Shown in pieces: positions 15,813 through 23,260 of a stretch of 41,599 nt of DNA. Source of the stretch: Paenibacillus ginsengihumi DSM 21568 (GTDB lineage: Bacteria; Bacillota; Bacilli; Paenibacillales; NBRC-103111); the NCBI RefSeq assembly GCF_000380965.1, contig NZ_KB905592.1, positions 1-41,599 on the forward strand. Reading direction: 5' to 3'. Below the pieces are notes generated by a model that saw only the letters and a list, made by a program, of their open reading frames with translations, had not been told where the DNA came from and did not search any database. Positions within the stretch are counted from its first letter, which is position 1. Every line of letters begins with the position of its first letter. The position numbers and the translations under genes were made by a program.

Positions 15813-16760
15813 ATGTCGAATCCAGATTATGTGATCAGAGCTCTTCATGAGAATGACGATTTTGAAGAAATACGCAGGCTCCTGGAACATACAAGAAAGA
15901 AATATATCAATGATGACCGGATGTCCGTCCCTTCGGCCGAAGAACTTAAGAACGCTTATTTTCCAACAGAGCCATCTCGAGTCGAGTATGGTCCGAAGAA
16001 AGGCTTTATTTCGGTGAAGGATGGCAATCTCAATGCCTTTATGGGCGTTTCCCTGAATAACGCGACAAAGAATGGGTTTGTGGAATACGGCATTTTAGAA
16101 AATGACGAGGCTACCTTACATTCATTAATCGAGAAATGCTGTGATGTCGTTACTGAAAATGGCGGAAATAAAATATATTATTTCGCTTTCACGCAGTTTG
16201 GACAAATTCGAAACCCCGAGATTACACAGTTTGAGAAATTTGGATTCATTTCGGATGAATTTTCGAATTGCTCTACTCATTTGGCCTTAAATCATTGGGA
16301 AGAACCGCAGGAGTTAGATACCTCGAATATTTACGCAGATAGGAATATTGACCTCACCGATATCGAAGAAATGCTCGTGGAAGACGGGGAATTATCCATG
16401 GCAGAGCAATTTAAGAACTCGTATAGCGAACAGACCCCGGATGTTGTCATTTTGACTTTAAAGAATGCGGATAACGAAATGACAGGATTCGCCTATTATA
16501 AAGTAAGATTGGCACATCCCAGCCACACCGATCCTTCTGCTAATGCATTCGGCATTCATTTTAGACCGAAATATCATTTAACGTTAAATGAGAAAAGGAG
16601 GCTGCTTCGCGCAGCGCTTCGTTCTATGAAACAGCTTAATGCAACAAGTGTGACTACCCTGATGTCCCTTAAAAATTTTGAAACGTTTGTTATCTTGGCT
16701 AATGAAGGCTTCACAGATTTTATTGTTAATTCTGTTCGCTTGACGAAACCTATTCATTAA
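15813..16760 (+). CDS. Two-domain GNAT-like acetyltransferase
   Basis: A 315-residue protein with two GNAT-like halves. The N-terminal half starts YVIRALHENDDFEEIRRLLE, has the strand GFISVKDGNLNAFMGVSLNN and then TLHSLIEKCCDVVTENGGNK. The C-terminal half has VVILTLKNADNEMTGFAYYK, then FGIHFRPKYHLTLNEKRRLL and a final NEGFTDFIVNSVRL. In neither half is the Q/RxxGxG/A loop canonical, so catalysis is uncertain. GGAGGATG sits just before the start. The small CD3324 gene follows after 16 bp and is probably co-transcribed. Confidence 0.7.
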   Translation: MSNPDYVIRALHENDDFEEIRRLLEHTRKKYINDDRMSVPSAEELKNAYFPTEPSRVEYGPKKGFISVKDGNLNAFMGVSLNNATKNGFVEYGILENDEATLHSLIEKCCDVVTENGGNKIYYFAFTQFGQIRNPEITQFEKFGFISDEFSNCSTHLALNHWEEPQELDTSNIYADRNIDLTDIEEMLVEDGELSMAEQFKNSYSEQTPDVVILTLKNADNEMTGFAYYKVRLAHPSHTDPSANAFGIHFRPKYHLTLNEKRRLLRAALRSMKQLNATSVTTLMSLKNFETFVILANEGFTDFIVNSVRLTKPIH

Positions 16761-16776
16761 GTAGGCGGCTATTGCG

Positions 16777-17046
16777 ATGAAAAGATATACGAATGCCAGG
16801 GACGTGCTGCCGGAAAGCTTGATCCGAGAAATTCAGAAATATGTGAAGGGACAGCACCTGTATATTCCCCAGACGGAACGTAGAGATTGGGGCACTACTA
16901 CTGGTATACGTGAAGAGCTGCTGCAGAGAAACAGGGAAATTTACCGAAAGTTTCTTGAGGGCATTAACGTGCGTTCATTATCTGAAATCTACCATTTAAG
17001 CGAAGAGCGAATACGGGCAATCATTCACGAGCAGCAGACGGAATAA
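16777..17046 (+). CDS. CD3324-family small HTH protein
   Basis: An 89-residue protein that I recognise as CD3324 family (Mor-like helix-turn-helix): KRYTNARDVLPESLIREIQK and then YVKGQHLYIPQTERRDWGTT, REELLQRNREIYRKFLEGI and SLSEIYHLSEERIRAIIHEQ. The last segment is the helix-turn-helix. Such proteins are widespread in Firmicutes, of unknown role, and presumed DNA-binding regulators. It follows the tandem GNAT gene by 16 bp and is closed by a hairpin shared with the convergent GGT-like gene. Confidence 0.88.
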   Translation: MKRYTNARDVLPESLIREIQKYVKGQHLYIPQTERRDWGTTTGIREELLQRNREIYRKFLEGINVRSLSEIYHLSEERIRAIIHEQQTE

Positions 17047-17060
17047 AGAGTGTCACTGAA

Positions 17061-17080
17061 AGGGCCGGATAACCGGCCCT
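17061..17080. terminator. Bidirectional hairpin between CD3324 and GGT-like genes
   Basis: AGGGCCGG and CCGGCCCT form a perfect 8-bp stem with an ATAA loop, 14 nt from either stop codon. Confidence 0.75.
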
Positions 17081-17094
17081 CATATGTCATCCCG

Positions 17095-18699
17095 TCAGAA
17101 GCCTATGGCGCAGCCGTCCTTCCTCGGATCGGAGCCTCCTTGGAACAGCCCGGTTTCCGGATCGATGAATATTCCTTGGTATCCCCCGACGACGAAATCG
17201 TCACCGTCAGACAGGTTTAACAGCGTATAGCCTTGACGGGACAGCTCCCGGCAAATCGCTGGCTCAATCTCCGACTCCAAGAAAACGCCATGAGCATAGT
17301 GGCGGAACCGGGGGGCATCGCCGGCTGCTTGAATATTCATGCCGAAGTCGATCAGGTTCACCAGCGTCTGGACCTGCCCTTGCGGCTGCATGTCGGCTCC
17401 CATCACGCCGAAGGAGATCAGCGGCTTCCCGTCCTTCAGCACCATTCCCGGGATAATGGTATGGAACGGACGTTTCCCCGGTTGGAGAACATTAGGATGA
17501 TGACGGTCCAAAGAAAATAACGAACCCCGATTATGCAGGAAGATTCCAGTATCGGGAATCAGGACGCCGCTTCCGAACACACTGAAAATGCTGTTGGTCA
17601 CCGAGGCAACGTTTCCTTCCTTATCGGTAACCGTCAAATAAACCGTATCTCCGCCTAATTCTGCCCCCGATGGAATCTCCTTCACCCCGGATTGAATGGT
17701 CCCGGCCAGTTCCTTCGCATACTCCTTGGACAACAGGCGGTCTAGGGGGATGTCAGCAAATTCGGAATCGGCAATATAGCGATCCCGATCGGCATAGGCT
17801 AATTTCTTGGCTTCGACAAAAAGCCGGATATATTCCGCAGAATTGTGCCCCATAGCCTTTAGATCGAAATTCTCGAGGATGTTCAGCATCTGGAGAACCA
17901 CAAGCCCTTGCCCGTTCGGCGGAATTTCCAAGACCTCATAGCTGCGGTAATGGGTGGATATGGGCTGCACCCACTGGGAACGGTGTTCCTTCAGGTCTTC
18001 CTTACGGAGCAATCCCTGATGATCCGTCATATATCGATCGATCTTGTCGGCAATCTCGCCCTGATAGAAAGCATCTCTTCCGTTCTTTGCGATTTGTTTG
18101 AGGGACCAGGCCAACCCGGGCTGTTTGAACAGCGTCCCTTCCTTGGGCGCTTTTCCGTGAATTAAATAATGCTGGCTCGCTTCCTCGGAGCGCAAGAGGA
18201 GCGGTTCGGCTTTTTTCCAGTAATAAGACACCATCTCCGGAATCGGGAAGCCTTCCTCCGCATATCGAATGGCCGGAGCGAGTACCTCTTGAAAGGTGAG
18301 CGTCCCGCAGCTTTCAAGCAGCTGCGCCCAGCCGTCAACGACGCCCGGTACGGTGACGGATAAAATCCCGTTAGCAGGGATGCTGGTGAAGCCATTTTGC
18401 TCAAAATAATCCGGGGTTGCCGCCCGCGGAGCGCGTCCGCTTGCGTTCAGTCCTTTTATTTCCCGTCGCTTAGCATCATAGATCAGGGCGAACATATCGC
18501 CGCCGAGCCCCGTCATCATCGGCTCTACCACACATAAAGCGGCAGCGGTGGCTACCGCGGCATCGAAGGCATTGCCCCCTTGCTGGAGGATTTGTATGCC
18601 GGCCATAGCCGCCAGGGGATGACTGGTGGCAACCATTCCGTTTTGTGCATGAACTACAGAGCGGGTTTGTTTGCGGTAACCCGTGGGTCGATCTGCCAT
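17095..18699 (-). CDS. GGT-like Ntn-hydrolase, candidate oxamate amidohydrolase
   Basis: A 534-residue gamma-glutamyltranspeptidase-superfamily enzyme without a signal peptide. Landmarks are GGNAFDAAVATAAALCVVEP, TGLGGDMFALIYD, the self-cleavage site LGGDTVYLTV with Thr352 as predicted nucleophile, FSVFGSGVLIPDTGIFLHNR, PGKRPFHTIIPGM and FGVMGADMQPQGQVQTLVN. It is predicted to mature into two chains at Thr352. Generic annotation would be GGT/YwrD. However, it starts 40 bp downstream of an amidase and next to a puc cluster, and the GGDT start and PFHT/GQPQ motifs recall Klebsiella HpxW, an oxamate amidohydrolase of urate breakdown. I favour a role in clearing oxamate from the PucG product; gamma-glutamyl chemistry is the alternative. 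Confidence 0.85.
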   Translation of the reverse strand: MADRPTGYRKQTRSVVHAQNGMVATSHPLAAMAGIQILQQGGNAFDAAVATAAALCVVEPMMTGLGGDMFALIYDAKRREIKGLNASGRAPRAATPDYFEQNGFTSIPANGILSVTVPGVVDGWAQLLESCGTLTFQEVLAPAIRYAEEGFPIPEMVSYYWKKAEPLLLRSEEASQHYLIHGKAPKEGTLFKQPGLAWSLKQIAKNGRDAFYQGEIADKIDRYMTDHQGLLRKEDLKEHRSQWVQPISTHYRSYEVLEIPPNGQGLVVLQMLNILENFDLKAMGHNSAEYIRLFVEAKKLAYADRDRYIADSEFADIPLDRLLSKEYAKELAGTIQSGVKEIPSGAELGGDTVYLTVTDKEGNVASVTNSIFSVFGSGVLIPDTGIFLHNRGSLFSLDRHHPNVLQPGKRPFHTIIPGMVLKDGKPLISFGVMGADMQPQGQVQTLVNLIDFGMNIQAAGDAPRFRHYAHGVFLESEIEPAICRELSRQGYTLLNLSDGDDFVVGGYQGIFIDPETGLFQGGSDPRKDGCAIGF

Positions 18700-18739
18700 G
18701 TTAGCCCCTCCTCAGATTGCAAACTTTGTTTGATATTAT

Positions 18740-19915
18740 TTATCTACCTCTCAACGCGAGATCCACCCATTCAAGAAGCTTGATATCTTGGCCATGCCCT
18801 GCGATCACGGACAATCCTACCGGAGCTCCGTCGAGGTCAGCGGCGGGCAAGGTTATCTGCGGCAAGCCAGCCAATCCGGCGATGCAGCATAATTGCAAGG
18901 TTCGGGCCCGTCGCTGCTCGACCTCATCCCCGGACTCGCCCCGCAAGGGAGCGCTTCCCGGTGCTGTAGGAATGACGAGCAGCCCGTCGCTGCCCAGTAG
19001 CTGAGCCATTTGCTGCTTGATATGTTGTCTTCGCTGCAGTAAATCGCGGCTTTCGTTGCCATTCAACGTGCTCGCCCAGGAGAACCGTTTGCCGATATGG
19101 GGTCCGAAGCGCGGCTTCGTCTGTTCGATCCAACCGCCATGAGTCTCCCAAATCTCGAGACCTTGCAGGACCCGGAAAATGTTGACCCATTCCGCTAACC
19201 CGGATGGAGTTAAGGTGATCGTCTTCCGCTCATGAACCCGGCTTTCCAATATCGGAAGAACTCCCGAAATCGCATCGCGGCACTCGGCATCTGCGACAGC
19301 CCAGGCATCCTCGGCCATATAAAGACGCCGAAACTCGGGCCCGCCGGAGGGGCGGCCGTTCAGCAGCACCCGCCCGACATCAAGCAGCGTCTTCGCATCG
19401 CCGGCCATCCATCCTACGGTATCAAAGCTGGGAGCCAACGGGACGACTCCGGCAAGATCGACGAGACCGTGAGTCGGACGGAAACCGTATATCCCGCAAT
19501 AACTGGAAGGAATCCGCACGGAGCCCCCGGTATCGGTACCTAACGCAAAATCAGCCAAACCTGCGGCAACGGCTACAGCCGATCCGCTGGACGATCCGCC
19601 GGGAATCCGTTCCGGGGTCTTCGGATTGACAGGCGTTCCGTAATGTTCATTTTCACCGTCCAAGCTGTACATCAGCTCGTCGGTATGGGCCGTTCCGGTT
19701 AGCCGGGCTCCATGGTCAAGCAGCAGCCGGATGCTGGCGGCATGGCGATCGGCCGGTCCGTGGGTTAACAGCCAATCCGGATTTCCCGCACCGGAAGTAT
19801 ATCCTTGAATGTCAAAGACGTCCTTCACCGCAAACGATAAACCTTCCAATATACCGGAGCCGGAAGGCTTCACCACAAGATCTGGACGGACAAAAGCGCC
19901 CCAATCATCGTTCAT
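18740..19915 (-). CDS. Amidase-signature hydrolase (short AMI1-like type)
   Basis: A 391-residue amidase-signature enzyme with the Lys-Ser-cisSer triad: Lys31 in FAVKDVFDIQG, cis-Ser108 in PGGSSSGSAVAV and nucleophile Ser132 in GTDTGGSVRIPSSYCGIYGF. It is of the short class that includes plant indole-3-acetamide amidase AMI1 (GAGNPDWLLTH, SLDGENEHYGTPVNP). It lies 40 bp upstream of the GGT-like gene on the same strand and next to pucR, so it probably acts on a small purine-derived amide, for example oxalurate. Its leader contains a hairpin repeat (19958-20043), and its promoter region shares a 47-bp module with pucF. The ATG at 19915 has a weak ribosome site. Confidence 0.88.
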   Translation of the reverse strand: MNDDWGAFVRPDLVVKPSGSGILEGLSFAVKDVFDIQGYTSGAGNPDWLLTHGPADRHAASIRLLLDHGARLTGTAHTDELMYSLDGENEHYGTPVNPKTPERIPGGSSSGSAVAVAAGLADFALGTDTGGSVRIPSSYCGIYGFRPTHGLVDLAGVVPLAPSFDTVGWMAGDAKTLLDVGRVLLNGRPSGGPEFRRLYMAEDAWAVADAECRDAISGVLPILESRVHERKTITLTPSGLAEWVNIFRVLQGLEIWETHGGWIEQTKPRFGPHIGKRFSWASTLNGNESRDLLQRRQHIKQQMAQLLGSDGLLVIPTAPGSAPLRGESGDEVEQRRARTLQLCCIAGLAGLPQITLPAADLDGAPVGLSVIAGHGQDIKLLEWVDLALRGR

Positions 19916-19957
19916 TTTTGCTTACACACCTTCCGTACATCGTTATTCACACTCTCT

Positions 19958-20043
19958 TGAAAATTCGACGAAGTCCGTCGGCGAATTTTCAATACCGAAG
20001 GTGACGACCGATTGACGAAAGCTAGCGCTCGTCATAGGCGTCT
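19958..20043 (-). repeat. Hairpin-rich leader repeat, copy 1
   Basis: About 86 bp nearly identical to 29312-29393, in the 5' leader of the amidase gene and ending 42 nt before its ATG. On the transcript strand it holds a 5' hairpin (TGACGA...TCGTCA) and a long 3' hairpin, TTGAAAATT / AATTTTCAA, with an inner CGACG-GACTT-CGTCG. It could be a leader RNA or a dispersed intergenic repeat. Confidence 0.7.
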
Positions 20044-20075
20044 ATATGAAATTTATATTAGTCATTGTAGGGAAG

Positions 20076-20122
20076 GAAGTCATTGGATATATTGAATAAA
20101 ATTATAACCGATGATTGTGCAT
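20076..20122 (-). promoter_or_regulatory. Amidase promoter with shared 47-bp puc module
   Basis: On the minus strand it reads ATGCACAATCATCGG, then TATAATTTTATTCAA, and ends CAATGACTTC. 33 of 47 ungapped positions match the region upstream of pucF (21832-21878). TATAAT (20106-20101) is a plausible -10 for the amidase-GGT operon. Part of it (ATCATCGGTTA) resembles the PucR box recalled from B. subtilis (WWWCNTTGGTTAA), with about two mismatches. Confidence 0.6.
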
Positions 20123-20131
20123 CTTGAATAT

Positions 20132-21775
20132 TCATGATGAAGATTGCAGCAGGGAACGCGCCATGAGCGCTATCCTCAATTTCAGGATTTCGTTCGGATC
20201 CTTCAAGCTCCTGCCGAGGATCTCCTCGCACTTGTTCAAGCGGTAGGAGACGGTGTTTCGATGAATATAGAGCTGTTTAGCGGTTTCCGTAATCAGGCAG
20301 TGGTTCTCCAAAAATACGGCGAGCGTCTGAATCAGATCCATATGCTCCCGGTCGGTGGAATCCGCAAGACCCTTGAGGGTGCTGTCATAAAATTGCTTTA
20401 AGTTCTTATAGGGAATCATCCGCAGCAATTCGGTCAGCTCTTTAACGCGATACGATTGAATAAAGCGCGCTTTCTTGGATTGGTATCCGGACCGCAAAGC
20501 TTCCAACGCTTTGTGGAAACAGGTCGAGATATCCGTTAACTGTTCGGCGTAATTGCCGACGCCAAACGAAAGGCTGACTTCCAGCTCCCGGTAAAGCCGG
20601 TCCTGAATGGTTCGCAGGATGCCGTTCCAATCCTCTTCCTCGGTTTCTTGAGGCGGCTGCGACAGCTCGACCGGAATCAGCATCATAAAATAATGGGTTT
20701 TCGTAAACAAAATGTACGGCTTCTTCAGGCGAGATAGCTCGTCATCCAGATATTCGTATACTTGATCCCGCAGTTGACTGATGGCGTCTTCCCGGTGAAC
20801 CCGCTTTTTGCTGTACATTTCCGGACTTTGATCGATGGCAGCGACAATGCATTTGTATGTTTGCCTTTTCTGAAGGCCGTAGTGCTTGCCCCGGTTCACA
20901 ATTTCTTCGTCGGAAGTGATCTGTTCATCCAGCAAATCGGCGAAAAATTCATTTTTAATTCGTCTGGAGCTTTCTTCGAGAGCATGCTGCTTCATAAATT
21001 CAAACCGTACGACGTTAGCGGCCTGCTCCACGGCCAGGACGGAAAAAGGATCTTCCAGCATAGCCCCCGGAACGATTAAGAATCCCCGCCGCTGCTTATA
21101 GATTTCAATGGAAAAGGCGGTCACCGGCTCTTTGGGGGCCAGCAGCGAGAAATAGGAGACTCGGCCTGCGAGAATCGAAGCTAAAAGCCGGGCAATGCTC
21201 TTCTTTGTGTCCGGAGAAGGGGAAGGGGTGGAGCGGGATTCGGCCAGCACCTGTCCCCGGTGATCGAAAAGCAGCACGGGGTGCTGAATGAGAGAGCTCA
21301 AGCTGTCCATCACTCCCTGCAGCCCCTTGCCTTCCATCACGATGCGGGAAAAAGCCTGGTGGGTTTCCAGCGCATAACGCAATTCGTCGGTTCTTTTCTC
21401 CAGAATGTAGCTGAGAATTTGCGTCGTCAATTCTCCCAAGGGGGAATCGAGCGGGATTTCGATAATCGGAAAAGCCAATTCGTCGGATAATTGCAGCACG
21501 GAAGGCGGAATCTCGGAAATGAACCGTTTGGTTTTGATGCCGAGTCCGGCACACCCCTTGTCGGCCATCTGCCGAACTAATTCCAGCAGGTCGTTCGGCG
21601 ATTCCTTAATGGCAAAAGCCGTCGTGAGCAATAATTCGTTCGGTTTTAAATAATGAATGATGTCGGGAGCATCCATCATATTGACGCTTTCCACTGTTCG
21701 GTTCAGGCCGAGACGGCCCGCGGCGAGCTTGGCATGCTTCAGAAGAGGCATGCGGATCACATCCGCCATTTTCAT
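20132..21775 (-). CDS. pucR: PucR-family purine catabolism regulator
   Basis: A 547-residue regulator of the PucR/CdaR type. The N-terminal PucR domain starts ADVIRMPLLKHAKLAAGRLG and continues with DIIHYLKPNELLLTTAFAI and FPIIEIPLDSPLGELTTQIL. A GAF-like middle follows (QHPVLLFDHRGQVLAESRST), then a GGDEF-like CdaR segment (LSFGVGNYAEQLTDISTCFH), and at the C-terminus the helix-turn-helix ETAKQLYIHRNTVSYRLNKC. PucR activates allantoin genes in B. subtilis, sensing pathway intermediates. It is divergent from pucF and convergent with nothing: the amidase operon continues downstream on the same strand. I start at 21775 because GGGGGT precedes it; in-frame ATGs at 21790 and 21823 are alternatives. 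Confidence 0.88.
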   Translation of the reverse strand: MKMADVIRMPLLKHAKLAAGRLGLNRTVESVNMMDAPDIIHYLKPNELLLTTAFAIKESPNDLLELVRQMADKGCAGLGIKTKRFISEIPPSVLQLSDELAFPIIEIPLDSPLGELTTQILSYILEKRTDELRYALETHQAFSRIVMEGKGLQGVMDSLSSLIQHPVLLFDHRGQVLAESRSTPSPSPDTKKSIARLLASILAGRVSYFSLLAPKEPVTAFSIEIYKQRRGFLIVPGAMLEDPFSVLAVEQAANVVRFEFMKQHALEESSRRIKNEFFADLLDEQITSDEEIVNRGKHYGLQKRQTYKCIVAAIDQSPEMYSKKRVHREDAISQLRDQVYEYLDDELSRLKKPYILFTKTHYFMMLIPVELSQPPQETEEEDWNGILRTIQDRLYRELEVSLSFGVGNYAEQLTDISTCFHKALEALRSGYQSKKARFIQSYRVKELTELLRMIPYKNLKQFYDSTLKGLADSTDREHMDLIQTLAVFLENHCLITETAKQLYIHRNTVSYRLNKCEEILGRSLKDPNEILKLRIALMARSLLQSSS

Positions 21776-21831
21776 GACCACGACCCCCATGGATTGATGG
21801 TATCGTTGAATAAGTATGTTCATTGTACAAT

Positions 21832-21878
21832 ATGCACGATTAATTGGCTATATTTTATTCAAGGGATACAATGACTTC
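21832..21878 (+). promoter_or_regulatory. pucF-side shared 47-bp regulatory module
   Basis: Reads ATGCACGATTAATTGG, CTATATTTTATTCAAGGG and ends CAATGACTTC; ungapped it matches the amidase module at 33 of 47 positions. It lies between divergent pucR and pucF. A third, shorter ATGCACGGT occurs at 24579 upstream of pucI. Confidence 0.6.
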
Positions 21879-21961
21879 TGGAAAAGGATTCACTACAATA
21901 GGGATAACATGGGGAGCACCGTAGGAACAAAACGACTGTGCGAGAAAAAGAAAGGAACATA

Positions 21962-22033
21962 CGGATGAACATAGCGGATCTCCAGCAGCCAAAAAAGGGG
22001 GACGCGCGGATGAACATAGCGGATCTCCAGCAG
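21962..22033 (+). repeat. 27-bp direct repeat duplicating the pucF start region
   Basis: Two exact 27-bp copies (21962-21988 and 22007-22033) begin CGGATGAACATAGCGGATCT. The period is 45 bp, so the reading frame is kept and two equivalent start codons (21965 and 22010) result, each followed by MNIADLQQ. Confidence 0.9.
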
Positions 22034-23260
22034 CAAGCGGAAGAAATGGTGGAGTGGTTAGCGGCGTACGGAGCGGACCCGGAGGGCGGCGTCACGCGCC
22101 TTTTATATACATCCTCCTGGATCGAAGCTCAGCAGGCCATGGACCGGAAGATGAGAGCCATGGGCTTGGATACGTATTACGACGATGCAGGGAATTTATT
22201 CGGGAGGATTGCTTCAGAAGACCCTGAGGCCGGAACGATTCTTACCGGGTCCCATGTCGATACGGTCAAGTGCGGCGGAAAATATGACGGGGCATTCGGA
22301 ATTATAGCCGGGCTATTGGCGCTGCGTTATTTAAAAGAAACGTACGGACCTCCCAAGCGGAATATCGAGGTCGTTTCGTTATGCGAGGAGGAAGGGAGCC
22401 GGTTCCCGCTCACCTTCTGGGGGTCAACCAACATTACCGGAACAGCTCCGACGGATCACATCGCGCAGATTCGGGATTCAGAGGGAATTCCCTTCGTCGA
22501 GGCGATGAACAAGGCGGGTTTCGGCTTGGGGCATTATCGAAGCCCGCTGCGGAAGGATATCCTATCGTTTATTGAGCTTCACATTGAACAAGGCGCCATT
22601 CTGGAACGCGAACAGACGACGATCGGCATCGTGGAGCAAATTGTAGGACAAAAGCGGTTGACGATCGAGTGCAGCGGAGAAGCCAACCATGCAGGGACGA
22701 CGCCGATGGGTTGGCGGAAAGACGCCTTGCGTGGAGCCAGCCAAATGATCGTGGCGATCATGGAAGCGGCCGACCGGAGAGGAGCTCCGCTCGTGGCCAC
22801 GGTGGGAAAGATCGAAGTGGAGCCCAACGTATCCAATGTCATTCCCGATAAAGCCGCCTTTACCTTGGATATCCGCCATCCCCAAGGCGATGTGCTGGAT
22901 GCTTTCTGCGAGGAGGCGGTCGCTATATGCTTTGCCGCCGCGCAGGACCGCGGACTTCAAGTGAAGGTGAATCAACATCTTGATGTGCGTCCTGTAGGCA
23001 TGGATGCATCGCTGCTCCGGAGCATCGAGACGATTTGTCAAGCTCAAGGTCTTCCCTATAGGCTGATGCCAAGCGGGGCGGGGCATGATGCCCAAATTAT
23101 GGCGGCCCATTATCCGACTTCGCTCATTTTTGTGCCGAGCCATCGGGGAATCAGCCACAATCCTGCGGAATATACGTCCAAAGAAGATTTGGCGGCAGGC
23201 GTGCAAGTTCTGATCCGGTTGTTGTATGAGCTGGGTTATGAAAAGGAGACGATATCATGA
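22010..23260 (+). CDS. pucF: Allantoate amidohydrolase
   Basis: An M20-family zinc amidohydrolase (allantoate amidohydrolase/N-carbamoylase class), 416 residues from the ATG at 22010. Metal and substrate motifs are TGSHVDTVKCGGKYDGAFG, VSLCEEEGSRFPLTFWGS, IELHIEQGAILE, then the dimerisation-domain GEANHAGTTPMGWRKDA and the C-terminal GAGHDAQIMA with IFVPSHRGISHNPAEYT. It converts allantoate to ureidoglycine, ammonia and CO2, supplying PucG. It overlaps pucG (ATGA, 23257-23260), so the two are translationally coupled. An in-frame ATG at 21965 (431 residues) is an equal alternative created by a 45-bp duplication; AGGGGG before 22010 tips the choice. Confidence 0.9.
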   Translation: MNIADLQQQAEEMVEWLAAYGADPEGGVTRLLYTSSWIEAQQAMDRKMRAMGLDTYYDDAGNLFGRIASEDPEAGTILTGSHVDTVKCGGKYDGAFGIIAGLLALRYLKETYGPPKRNIEVVSLCEEEGSRFPLTFWGSTNITGTAPTDHIAQIRDSEGIPFVEAMNKAGFGLGHYRSPLRKDILSFIELHIEQGAILEREQTTIGIVEQIVGQKRLTIECSGEANHAGTTPMGWRKDALRGASQMIVAIMEAADRRGAPLVATVGKIEVEPNVSNVIPDKAAFTLDIRHPQGDVLDAFCEEAVAICFAAAQDRGLQVKVNQHLDVRPVGMDASLLRSIETICQAQGLPYRLMPSGAGHDAQIMAAHYPTSLIFVPSHRGISHNPAEYTSKEDLAAGVQVLIRLLYELGYEKETIS

